From Cesiribacter sp964504565 (GTDB taxonomy: Bacteria > Bacteroidota > Bacteroidia > Cytophagales > Cyclobacteriaceae), in NCBI GenBank assembly GCA_964504565.1, contig CAZDEY010000018.1, positions 3,588-67,587 of the forward strand: 64,000 bases of DNA, given 5' to 3'. The notes under the pieces are model-generated. The model was not told where the DNA came from. It ran no database searches and saw only the letters and a list, made by a program, of their open reading frames with translations. Positions 45,688-53,563 of the stretch are shown here, piece by piece (position 1 is the first letter of the stretch; every line of letters starts with the position of its first letter). The position numbers and the translations under genes are program-made.

Positions 45688-46716
45688 ATGAAGGAGCCTC
45701 TCTCGCGCTTTTCGCTTAAACTTTTGATTATATTAATTTTTGTAGCTGCGGTTATGGTTTTGTACCACGGCGCGCAGTTTTTTCTGCTGCTGTTGGCCGG
45801 GGCGCTGTTGGCTATTTTGTGGCGCGGTTCGACTCACTGGTTAAATTCCCGGCTGCGTATACCCTTTAAGGTAGCCCTGCCGGTAATAGTTATTCTGCAT
45901 ATGGGGCTGTTGGTACTATTCTTTTGGCTGGCCGCGCCCAACATAGCCGAGCAAGTGGCTCAAATACGCGAGCAACTTCCTACGCTTATTGCCGAGGCCA
46001 AAGACCAACTTCAGCGTACGGCTTTGGGTAAGCAGATTCTGGCCGGTATTGAGGGCCACAGCCTGCAGGATATTGGCGCGCAGCGAATCTTCAACGTATT
46101 TTCCGGTACCCTAAACGTAGTAGTTGATGTGCTGCTGATTCTGGTGTTTGCCCTCTTCCTGACGGCCGACCCCCAAACGTACCGCCGGGGCATTTTGCTG
46201 TTGGTGCCCGCTAAAAACCACCACCGCGCCGAAGCCCTGCTTATCCAATTAGATACTACGCTGTTTCGGTGGTTCATTGGCAAAATACTGGATATGTTCA
46301 GCATTTTTGTTATGACCGTCTTAGGCCTGTGGCTGCTGGATATGCCCCTAATTTTTACGCTGGCCTTTATTGCCTTTCTGTTTTCGTTTGTGCCGAATGT
46401 TGGTCCGCTAATTTCAGTGGTGCCGGCGGCGGCCATTGCCCTGCTGCAGGGTCCGCAGCAAGTTTTGTACGTATGCCTGCTTTACTTAGGCATTCAGTTG
46501 TTCGAGAGCTACTTTGTAACGCCCAATGTTCAAAAGCACGCCTCCTACGTGCCGCCGGTGCTGCTACTGCTGGTGCAGTTTTTACTAGCGCGTTTTTTAG
46601 GCGTCCTGGGTTTATTTTTAAGCACCCCGCTGCTGGTAATTCTTATGATTGTAGTGCGTAAGCTCTATATAGAGGCTTATGTTGAGAAGGATGGTACTGC
46701 TTCTATTCCAAGCTAA
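45688..46716 (+). CDS. AI-2E family transporter (PerM-like permease)
   Basis: A 342-residue inner-membrane protein with about eight spans: three near the N-terminus, a soluble loop (residues 75-130, EQVAQIREQLPTLIAEA), then the conserved C-terminal half (LFRWFIGKILDMFSIFV, FSFVPNVGPLISVVPA, YVTPNVQKHASYVPP-like FVTPNVQKHASYV, and FLGVLGLFLSTPLLV). These are the signatures of the AI-2E/UPF0118 family. Substrates vary in the family (quorum signals, sodium/proton exchange), so the cargo cannot be assigned here. Confidence 0.92.
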   Translation: MKEPLSRFSLKLLIILIFVAAVMVLYHGAQFFLLLLAGALLAILWRGSTHWLNSRLRIPFKVALPVIVILHMGLLVLFFWLAAPNIAEQVAQIREQLPTLIAEAKDQLQRTALGKQILAGIEGHSLQDIGAQRIFNVFSGTLNVVVDVLLILVFALFLTADPQTYRRGILLLVPAKNHHRAEALLIQLDTTLFRWFIGKILDMFSIFVMTVLGLWLLDMPLIFTLAFIAFLFSFVPNVGPLISVVPAAAIALLQGPQQVLYVCLLYLGIQLFESYFVTPNVQKHASYVPPVLLLLVQFLLARFLGVLGLFLSTPLLVILMIVVRKLYIEAYVEKDGTASIPS

Positions 46717-46749
46717 AACCTCGTTAGCGTTTAACAAATAGAATAAAAA

Positions 46750-46775
46750 AAGCCTTAGCACTACGCTAAGGCTTA
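46750..46775. terminator. Bidirectional terminator between convergent genes
   Basis: AAGCCTTAGC (46750-46759) pairs with GCTAAGGCTT (46765-46774), loop ACTAC, with A-rich sequence before and T-rich after. Confidence 0.8.
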
Positions 46776-46800
46776 GAATTTCTAAATATATCTTAAGGAA

Positions 46801-47886
46801 TTATGCCTCTACTTCCTTTAAAGTAGGGTAATCAGTGTAGCCCTTGGGGCCGGGGGTATAGAAGGTATCGAAGTCGGGTTGGGCTAGTTCGGCATTTTGC
46901 TCCAAACGTTCTACCAAATCGGGGTTCGAGATAAACGGGCGGCCAAAGGCTACCAGGTGGCCCAAGCCAGCTTGCAAATCCTGTTCGGCTTTTTCCGGGC
47001 TGTCGTAGCCGCCGCTAATAATTAACGTGCCGCCGAAGGCATCCCGTATGTTTTCTTTCACCGAACGCGGTACCTCGGGGGCGCCCATAGCCGAGTGGTC
47101 AACTATATGAATGTAGGCCAGCTTAAGTTTGCCCAGCTCACGCGCCAAATACTCAAAATCAGCTTCCAGATTCTGGAACGGGCCGGTATTATTAAATACA
47201 CCGTAGGGCGATACGCGAATACCCACTTTATCGGCACCAATAGCTTCTATAGTTTCGCGGGCAACTTCCAATATAAAGCGGGCGCGGTTTTCTACCGAAC
47301 CGTTGTACTCGCCCTCCAACTCGTTTACATTGGGGTTGAAGAACTGCTCCAGTAAATACCCGTTGGCGGCGTGCAGTTCCACCCCGTCCAGGCCGGCTTC
47401 TACGGCATTCTTAGCCGACTGCACAAATTCCTGCTGGGCCTGCTGAATATCCTTAGGCGTCATTAGGCGGGCGGCGGGGTAGGGTTGGGGGCCGTGCTCA
47501 TCGGTATACATTTCGCCCTCAACCGCTTTGGTGGTAGTGCCCAGCACCTCGGCATCGGTGGCCATATTGTGCGGGTGGCCCACCCGGCCGGTATGCATTA
47601 GTTGCAGAAAAATTTTGGCCCCACCGCGGTGTACGGCCTCGGCTACTTTCTTCCAGCCTTCGGTTTGTTCTTTACTGAATGCCCCCGGTATACGCGGGTA
47701 ACCTAAGCCGTTGGGCGAGGGGGAGGTGCCTTCGGTTATTATTAAACCGGCCCCGGCGCGCTGGCCGTAGTACTCGGCCATTAAATCATTCGGGTTGTTA
47801 TTAGTGGCCCGGCTGCGGGTCATGGGGGCCATTACTACCCGGTTTTTCAGGCTCAGGGAGCCTAGTTGGTACGGATCGAAAAGCAT
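46801..47886 (-). CDS. nemA: Old yellow enzyme family ene-reductase
   Basis: FMN-dependent NAD(P)H oxidoreductase of 361 residues that reduces activated alkenes, nitro compounds or nitrate esters. The TIM-barrel signatures are LKNRVVMAPMTRSRA, IITEGTSPSPNGLGYP, LQLMHTGRVGHP with the flavin-contacting His, VELHAANGYLLEQF, VGIRVSPYG and VAFGRPFISNPDLV near the phosphate-binding end. The presence of Thr-Arg-Ser after APM and the overall length match the NemA/xenobiotic reductase group. Monocistronic; a convergent terminator lies at 46750-46775. Confidence 0.92.
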   Translation of the reverse strand: MLFDPYQLGSLSLKNRVVMAPMTRSRATNNNPNDLMAEYYGQRAGAGLIITEGTSPSPNGLGYPRIPGAFSKEQTEGWKKVAEAVHRGGAKIFLQLMHTGRVGHPHNMATDAEVLGTTTKAVEGEMYTDEHGPQPYPAARLMTPKDIQQAQQEFVQSAKNAVEAGLDGVELHAANGYLLEQFFNPNVNELEGEYNGSVENRARFILEVARETIEAIGADKVGIRVSPYGVFNNTGPFQNLEADFEYLARELGKLKLAYIHIVDHSAMGAPEVPRSVKENIRDAFGGTLIISGGYDSPEKAEQDLQAGLGHLVAFGRPFISNPDLVERLEQNAELAQPDFDTFYTPGPKGYTDYPTLKEVEA

Positions 47887-48020
47887 AAATTCAGGATTTT
47901 AGGGGTAAAAAAATGCACTAGCTGTTCTGGGCTAGCTGGCAAGGTAACGCCGGGGGCTAAATTAAAGTTTAAACATCAATATAAAAAATCGAGAATAAAC
48001 ATAGGCCAAGGCTACGGGTT

Positions 48021-48057
48021 AACTGATTAAGAATTAAGAATTAAGAATTAAGAATTA
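48021..48057. repeat. 7-bp tandem repeat
   Basis: About four and a half copies of AATTAAG lie in the spacer between the ene-reductase and the MscS gene. Confidence 0.8.
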
Positions 48058-48087
48058 GCTAAACTACCCACGCTAAAAAAAAGCACT

Positions 48088-49875
48088 ATGTTACCATTAC
48101 CTTCTACCCGGAAGGATTATTATTTATATCTGTTCTTCCTCTTACTATGCTGCCCCCAACTAAGCCCCGCCCAAAATAACTACCCCCGCGCCCAAGAAGT
48201 TGACTCCCTTCAGGTGCCTACCGGCGGCGGCCAGCTAAGCGAATATAACGAGGCTTATTATCAGCTAGAAAAGCTAAACGCCGGTTTGAATAGTAAGCTA
48301 GATGGTATAAACCTGCAAACCCCCCAGGCTACGCTGGAGTACTTTTACCGGCAGGGCAAGCAGGGTAATTTTAAGGCTGCCGGCCAGGTGCTTAACCTAA
48401 ACCTGTACCCCAAAAGTGAGCACTCCCGCCTTGCCCCGCAATTGGCCCGCCAACTCTACTACGTGCTGGATAGTCAGCTAGGCTTTGACTGGGAAGGCCT
48501 GCCCGACCGGCCCGATGCCATTCCCTTGCACAGCTCGCAGAACGACCCAATGGCCGGCAAGCCCCGCCGCAGCGTTTTATTGGGCAGCCTAACCGCCGGC
48601 CAGCGCGATATTGCCCTGCGCCTGCAGCGGGTTAAAACTGAGAATGGTGCGCCTATATGGGTTTTCTCGCCCCAAACGGTAGAAAACATAACGCCTCTGT
48701 ACCAAAAGTTTGGCCCCGGTCCGGTAGAAAAGAAGATGCCTACTTGGGCCAAACAGGAAATACTGGGACAAACCCCAATCTGGGCCTGGCTGGCGCTGCT
48801 GCTTATGCTGGTGTTTGCCGTTGGCTTTGCCTACCTGGTAGGTCGCTGGGTAAAACGCCGCTACGACGATGCTGACAGCCGTTGGGTAAAGGGCGCCGGG
48901 CTTAAAATAAGTACGCCGGTGGCCGCCGTTGCCGCATTTTTAGTAGTGTACCTGCTGAGTTCCATTTTTCTTTCCCTGCCGGGAATTGTAAATATAACGC
49001 TGCTTATTTTGCTGATTCTTTCGGTAATGTGGCTGGGTATGCGCCTGATAAAGTACTTTACCGAAAATATAACCGAGGGCCAGGTTGATGATATTTCGGA
49101 GCTTTCGGATAATACGCATAATCACCAGCAGCGCAAGCTAACCTACCTTTCGGTAGGGCGGCGGGTGCTGCTGTTTATTTTGGTGGTGGTGGGTTTTGGG
49201 CTAATTGCCAACCAGTTTAATTCTACCAAAGGCTTGGGAGTAACGCTGCTGGCCTCGGCCGGGGTGCTAACGGTTTTGCTGGGCATAGCGGCCCAACCGG
49301 CCTTGGGGAATATAGTAGCCAGCATACAAATTGCCTTGGCCAAACCTGTGCGCATAGGCGATAGCGTGTACTTTGAGGGCAATTGGGGCTACGTAGAAGA
49401 CATTCAGTATACCTACGTGCTGATACAGACCTGGGACCAGCGCCGCATAATTGTGCCGGTTAAGTACTTTATTACCCACCCGGTAGAAAACTGGACCATG
49501 CGCAGCGCCCACATTGTCAAACCCATCGTAATTCACGCCGATTATACGGTAGATGTAGATAAAATCCGGAAGAAATTTGACGAGCTGCTGCGCAACGATA
49601 AGGACTGGGACGGCGAAAACGAACCTAAAGTACAAGTGCTAAGCATTGGCGACGAAACCGTAGAGGTACGCGCCCTCTGCAGCGCCAAAGACCCCAGCAC
49701 CGCCTGGGATTTACACTGCCGCCTCCGCGAGCAACTGCTTACCTACGTACGCGAACTGGAAGAGGGCACTTATTTACCGAAGCGTCGGGTGCAGTTTAGG
49801 GAATCGGCTAGTAAAGCTCAGGAAAACGAACGTAATCAAAACGATGCATCAGTAGCCTACGGGCGGAATGAGTAG
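48088..49875 (+). CDS. MscS-type mechanosensitive channel
   Basis: A 595-residue protein. Residues 10-28 form a signal or first span. A periplasmic region of about 190 residues follows (TPQATLEYFYRQGKQGNFKAA is one helical repeat, here LEYFYRQGKQGNF). There are then three to five spans and the MscS core: pore helix LLGIAAQPALGNIVASIQIA, the beta domain PVRIGDSVYFEGNWGYVEDI with IIVPVKYFITHPVENW, and a C-terminal alpha/beta domain. It would open on hypo-osmotic stress or regulate ion flow. The charged C-terminal tail (ENERNQNDA) overlaps the upstream-extended frame of the next gene but not its likely start. Confidence 0.93.
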   Translation: MLPLPSTRKDYYLYLFFLLLCCPQLSPAQNNYPRAQEVDSLQVPTGGGQLSEYNEAYYQLEKLNAGLNSKLDGINLQTPQATLEYFYRQGKQGNFKAAGQVLNLNLYPKSEHSRLAPQLARQLYYVLDSQLGFDWEGLPDRPDAIPLHSSQNDPMAGKPRRSVLLGSLTAGQRDIALRLQRVKTENGAPIWVFSPQTVENITPLYQKFGPGPVEKKMPTWAKQEILGQTPIWAWLALLLMLVFAVGFAYLVGRWVKRRYDDADSRWVKGAGLKISTPVAAVAAFLVVYLLSSIFLSLPGIVNITLLILLILSVMWLGMRLIKYFTENITEGQVDDISELSDNTHNHQQRKLTYLSVGRRVLLFILVVVGFGLIANQFNSTKGLGVTLLASAGVLTVLLGIAAQPALGNIVASIQIALAKPVRIGDSVYFEGNWGYVEDIQYTYVLIQTWDQRRIIVPVKYFITHPVENWTMRSAHIVKPIVIHADYTVDVDKIRKKFDELLRNDKDWDGENEPKVQVLSIGDETVEVRALCSAKDPSTAWDLHCRLREQLLTYVRELEEGTYLPKRRVQFRESASKAQENERNQNDASVAYGRNE

Positions 49876-49885
49876 ACTAATATAC

Positions 49886-49893
49886 TATCTTTG
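49886..49893 (+). promoter_or_regulatory. -7 element 4 nt before the next start codon
   Basis: TATCTTTG matches TAnnTTTG and is followed after CCGT by the ATG at 49898. Transcription would begin at or next to the start codon, so the mRNA may be leaderless. Confidence 0.5.
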
Positions 49894-49897
49894 CCGT

Positions 49898-50509
49898 ATG
49901 AAGAAATTTATTGTAGGCCTGGCCCTTCTATTGGTTAGCCAAGCCGGATATAGCCAACTGCAGTGGTACGGTAAAGTTGGGGGTGGAGCGGCCAGTATGT
50001 TAAAAAACCACGAAAATCGTGCAAAAGAATTTTTCGAATGGAAGCCTACCTATAGTATTGGAGTAGGTTCAACTTTTGAAATGACTAAACTCATTACTTT
50101 TAAAGGTGAAATTTCATATATTAATAAAGGATTCATGTTCCCAAGTTATCCAGAAAGCTATGGTTTTCATTTTCATGATTTAGGATTGCTAGCAAGTGTG
50201 AATGTAAAAGTAATCGATAAGTTAGAAGCTGAATTAGGTGCTAGATATAGTTATGCTGTAGTTATTCTTGATGCCTACGGTGACAACTTTGACTCAGGAT
50301 ATCAAAGAGGCGATCTTTCAGCTTTAATAGGTGGCAGATTTTATTTGAATGATAAGTTAGCACTAAACCCACGCTTTCAGTATGAGTTGACCTCAGCACT
50401 AAATGAATCTAATGTATTTTATACTGAAGATGGGGAAAATGAAATTGAAGGTCCAAAATTCACTTGGCGCCACATCCAAGCCCTCCTCTACCTAGAATAC
50501 TACTTTTGA
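49898..50509 (+). CDS. Outer-membrane beta-barrel protein (PorT-like)
   Basis: 203 residues. The ATG at 49898 starts a clean signal peptide (KKFIVGLALLLVSQAGYSQ); the open frame begins ten codons earlier inside mscS but those residues do not fit. The mature part shows alternating aromatic strands (WYGKVGGGAASML, FKGEISYINKGFMF, LEAELGARYSYAVV, LSALIGGRFYLND) and ends in YLEYYF with a terminal aromatic, as in small 8-stranded porin-like barrels of Bacteroidota. Function is unknown. The stop overlaps the TTG start of the following gene. Confidence 0.78.
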   Translation: MKKFIVGLALLLVSQAGYSQLQWYGKVGGGAASMLKNHENRAKEFFEWKPTYSIGVGSTFEMTKLITFKGEISYINKGFMFPSYPESYGFHFHDLGLLASVNVKVIDKLEAELGARYSYAVVILDAYGDNFDSGYQRGDLSALIGGRFYLNDKLALNPRFQYELTSALNESNVFYTEDGENEIEGPKFTWRHIQALLYLEYYF

Positions 50510-51618
50510 AAACGTTCTTTAAGGTTCTCAGGTTTATAGCACTGGCACTGCTGGCGCTGGTTATGCTTACATTTATGGTCCGTTACCTGCACAAATCTTT
50601 CGGCCTGCCGCCGCAGAAAGAAGCCTATCAAGATTCTCCCTACTACAATTTTGAAGAAGGAAAATTTATAAACCCAATTGAAACCCCCATGATGGGGTTT
50701 AGAGACTCGGGGCCGGTACTAAAGCGGTTTTTAACCAGAAAGGTAGAAAAACAACCCTCCTCCGCTTATCTCTTCCGCGAACAGGAACTTCCGGCGAACG
50801 AAGCCGATACGCTGCAAATTAACTGGCTGGGGCACGCTACCGTACTACTGCGCAGCGGTTCGGCTACCATACTAACCGATCCGGTGCTGCTGGGGCGGGC
50901 ATCGCCCTTTAGCTTTGTGGGGCCGGCCCGCTTCTTTCCTTCCCCCATAGCGATAGATAAGTTACCCCTAATTGATGCCGTAGTTATCAGTCACGATCAT
51001 TACGATCACCTCAGCTACGAAACCTTGGTAGCCCTACACCATAAGGTGGGTCAGTTTTACGTGCCGCTGGGCGTAGCCGAAACCCTAATCTACTGGGGCA
51101 TTCCGGCCGAAAAGGTTACGGAAATTACCTGGTGGCAAACCGTAGAAACGCCGAAGTTTACGGTCACCGCTACGCCCGCCCGGCACTTCTCCGGCCGCTT
51201 TCTAACCCAGAACAACACCTTCTGGAATTCCTACAGTATAAAACTGGGCGGCAAAAAGATTTACTTCGGCGGCGACTCCGGTTACTTTCCCGGCTATACC
51301 GAAATTGGCCAAAAGGCCGGCCCCTTCGATTTAACCCTAATGCCCATTGCCGCTTACGATGAGGCCTGGGCTAACATTCACTTGAACCCGGAAGAAGCCG
51401 TGCAGGCCCACCAGGATGTGCGGGGGAATTACCTGCTGCCAATACACTGGGGCACGTTCGATTTGGCGCTGCACAGTTGGTACGAACCCATGGAGCGGCT
51501 GGAAACCGCCGCAACTTCTTCCCGAACCAAGCTGCTTACGCCCGAGCCCGGCTGCTGGCTTAGCCTGAAGTCGGAGACTGATGGGCGGTGGTGGGAGGAG
51601 TACCGCCAACAAAAGTAG
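50506..51618 (+). CDS. MBL-fold metallo-hydrolase, NAPE-PLD/UlaG-like
   Basis: A 370-residue protein with an N-terminal membrane anchor (FIALALLALVMLTFMV). The metallo-beta-lactamase core shows LPIDAVVISHDHYDHLSY with the HxHxDH motif (as SHDHYDHL), PARHFSGRF, YFGGDSGYFPG and LPIHWGTFDLALHSWYEP with the last His ligands. The WLGHATVLLR opening and the FPSPIAI segment resemble the NAPE-phospholipase D group, so a lipid phosphodiesterase at the membrane is possible. I take the TTG at 50506, which overlaps the preceding stop codon; a start at 50464 would lie in the previous gene. Confidence 0.87.
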   Translation: MKTFFKVLRFIALALLALVMLTFMVRYLHKSFGLPPQKEAYQDSPYYNFEEGKFINPIETPMMGFRDSGPVLKRFLTRKVEKQPSSAYLFREQELPANEADTLQINWLGHATVLLRSGSATILTDPVLLGRASPFSFVGPARFFPSPIAIDKLPLIDAVVISHDHYDHLSYETLVALHHKVGQFYVPLGVAETLIYWGIPAEKVTEITWWQTVETPKFTVTATPARHFSGRFLTQNNTFWNSYSIKLGGKKIYFGGDSGYFPGYTEIGQKAGPFDLTLMPIAAYDEAWANIHLNPEEAVQAHQDVRGNYLLPIHWGTFDLALHSWYEPMERLETAATSSRTKLLTPEPGCWLSLKSETDGRWWEEYRQQK

Positions 51619-51663
51619 CCTAGTGCACTGGAACGGCCGTACATTTCTACTATCTTGTTGGGT

Positions 51664-52296
51664 ATGAAGTGGAATCTTGCCCTACCCGCCGGCCGCCCCC
51701 TGCGCTTGGTTTTGCTGCGGATGTTTACCGAGCTACTTGTAGTGTTTGTGGGTGTATACGCCGCTTACTACTTAGCTACGCTGCGTGAGGCCCGCCAAGC
51801 CCGGCTAACCCGTATTGCTTTTTACCAAAGCTTTGTGGCCGAGCTGGAATTTATGAGCCAGCAGGCCAAAGGGGTGCTACATCAGGTTGAACCTGCCTTA
51901 CAAGCCTACCAAGCCGATAGCTCGGCCCACCCGCCGTTGCCGGTACTGCCTAATTTATTCTTTCATAATGATGCCTACATTACCAAATCGGTATTTTCGC
52001 TAGACCACTACGAAGCCCTGGGACCCAACTTTGTAGCCAATATTAGTCGGGGCAGCGCGCTAATTACTCAGTTGGAAAGCACCTTAGCCAGCTACCGCCA
52101 GCACAGTTACCACTACCTCCAGACTATGCCCGAGCCGGCTCAACTTTACGACCCTAACGGTCAGTTAAAGCCCCAATATGCCTGGCAACTGCACGAACTA
52201 AAGGTAATTCAGCAAACGGCAACCTGGCTAATTAGTGCTGCGGATGAGGGCGCTATACCGGCCACCAAGCAGTTAATTGCTGAGTTGGAGGAGTAG
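51664..52296 (+). CDS. Membrane-anchored protein of unknown function
   Basis: 210 residues with one strong N-terminal membrane span (MFTELLVVFVGVYAAYYLA) preceded by a short basic segment, then an Ala/Gln/Leu-rich helical domain (FVAELEFMSQQAKGVLHQVE, split by LPVLPNLFFHND). This one-span-plus-helices layout is common in uncharacterised Bacteroidota proteins. I use the ATG at 51664; two TTG codons lie just upstream. A -7-like TATCTTGT lies six bases before it. Confidence 0.65.
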   Translation: MKWNLALPAGRPLRLVLLRMFTELLVVFVGVYAAYYLATLREARQARLTRIAFYQSFVAELEFMSQQAKGVLHQVEPALQAYQADSSAHPPLPVLPNLFFHNDAYITKSVFSLDHYEALGPNFVANISRGSALITQLESTLASYRQHSYHYLQTMPEPAQLYDPNGQLKPQYAWQLHELKVIQQTATWLISAADEGAIPATKQLIAELEE

Positions 52297-52554
52297 CTAC
52301 GGGTAAATAGCCAGTCTGTAGCAATATACCAGCTTAGTGGCGCAAGCTGGTAGGAGATGTATGATTGTCTATGCTAAAATAATTGGAAAAATGTGCTTAA
52401 GGCTAATCATATTTTATGCCCCGGTGGTAACTAAGTTATAAAAGCCAGGTATGCAGCAACAGTTTTAGGAGTTGATTGAAGAAAACCAACAGCAAGCCCA
52501 AGAAGCTTATAACCAAATAGTAAAAGATAAAAAGTTACTACATTACCGTATAAT

Positions 52555-52920
52555 ATGAACCCCGAAGCCTTACGCCAATTTTGCCTAAGCCTACCCGCCA
52601 CTACCGAAAGTTTCCCCTTCGATGAGCAAACGCTGGTATTTAAAGTAGCTGGTAAAATGTTTGCTCTGGTAGATGTTGACCAGTTTGAAAGCATCAACCT
52701 GAAGTGCGAACCCGAACGCGCCGCCCAACTGCGCGAACAGTACGAGGCTGTGCTGCCCGGCTACCATATGAATAAAAAGCACTGGAACACCGTACTGCTG
52801 AACGGTTCTTTACCGAATAAACTTCTAAAGGAACTAATTACGCATTCTTACCAATTGGTAGTAGCCGGCTTGCCCAAAAGGGTGCGGGAGGAATTGCCGG
52901 ACTTGAATGATGGACTATAG
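52555..52920 (+). CDS. MmcQ/YjbR family protein
   Basis: A 121-residue protein of the YjbR fold, a CyaY-like alpha/beta domain often annotated as DNA-binding but without proven function. Signatures are LRQFCLSLPATTESFPFDEQ (as CLSLPATTESFPFD), FKVAGKMFALVDVD, INLKCEPERAAQLRE, PGYHMNKKHWNTVLL and the C-terminal SYQLVVAGLPKRVRE. The ATG at 52555 overlaps the end of a short upstream frame by ATGA. Confidence 0.9.
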   Translation: MNPEALRQFCLSLPATTESFPFDEQTLVFKVAGKMFALVDVDQFESINLKCEPERAAQLREQYEAVLPGYHMNKKHWNTVLLNGSLPNKLLKELITHSYQLVVAGLPKRVREELPDLNDGL

Positions 52921-53052
52921 ACAGTAGACTACATAGTATGATGAGATCTTATATATAAATTTTTTAGCCTTGTAATAAATGGGCTGCATACCCCGGCCTT
53001 TGGCAACCTCTCACTAGCATGCGCCTTCAGAGAGGAGGTAGAATGAACTAAT

Positions 53053-53083
53053 TTTGCGATTTTATATAAAATTAGTACCTTCA
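53053..53083 (+). promoter_or_regulatory. Promoter of the predicted ncRNA
   Basis: TTTG (53053-53056) and TACCTTCA (53076-53083) are spaced by exactly 19 nt. The -7 element deviates from TAnnTTTG in its last two bases. A start near 53090 is expected. Confidence 0.5.
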
Positions 53084-53089
53084 TAAATG

Positions 53090-53277
53090 CAAATGAGCCG
53101 ATAGGAAATGAAACCTACCGACTCAATTTGGCCCATCATCTAGGCAAAAAATGAAATGGGGAGTTGTTTAAGAATTGCAGCTGATGAAGCTGTTCTTAAT
53201 TACCTTTCAGTCTGAATTTATTGACGAGACCATCCATTTCAGTATGTAGACAGGCTATCCTACTAGCCTGTTTTTTT
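53090..53277 (+). ncRNA. Predicted structured small RNA, about 188 nt, unassigned
   Basis: The segment has a promoter-like sequence in front, no open frame, and a strong intrinsic terminator (ACAGGCTA at 53250-53257 with TAGCCTGT at 53264-53271, then seven T). Internal pairing is extensive. Hairpin 1 is 53095-53105 with 53114-53124 (9 of 11 pairs). A long-range stem TGAAATGG (53152-53159) with CCATTTCA (53234-53241) encloses hairpin 2: TTAAGAA with TTCTTAA and CAGCT with AGCTG (53168-53199). It lies alone between convergent genes. The size and the internal loops would suit a 6S-type RNA, but I cannot match it to a known family. Confidence 0.6.
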
Positions 53278-53403
53278 ATGTTCATTCAAATATAAACAAT
53301 TATAATCTATTTGTACAAACGCTATATTTAAAAAATCATTAAAAAGTATTTAGCGGCCATGGTTATTGATGATAAAAAATGAGTTTATTAATCAAATCTG
53401 ATT

Positions 53404-53512
53404 TTTTAAGTAACTAAAGTTTACTGATTTATTAACTAAGGTTTGCTAGTTTATACTAAATATAACTATTTAAGTAACTAAAGTTTGCTATTTTATACTA
53501 AATCTAACTATT
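53404..53512. repeat. AT-rich imperfect tandem repeats
   Basis: TTTAAGTAACTAAAGTTT occurs twice (from about 53404 and 53469), and GTTTGCTAGTTTATACTAAA with its variant GTTTGCTATTTTATACTAAA follows ACTAA twice, each leading into ATNTAACTATT. The array lies just downstream of the asnB stop. Confidence 0.65.
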
Positions 53513-53563
53513 ATGTATGAGTCAGTAATCCAATTTTTACTATTTAAAAATTCGTCACTATTA

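Larger units (their letters stand above)
52921..53563. other. Gene-poor stretch holding a predicted ncRNA and AT-rich repeats
   Basis: No protein gene is seen in these 643 bases. They contain the predicted structured RNA at 53090-53277 and an AT-rich repeat array at 53404-53512. Confidence 0.65.

Noticed and set aside
53090..53277. Assignment of the predicted RNA as 6S RNA
   Set aside because: Size and internal loops are compatible, but no diagnostic sequence could be matched by eye, so it is left unassigned.
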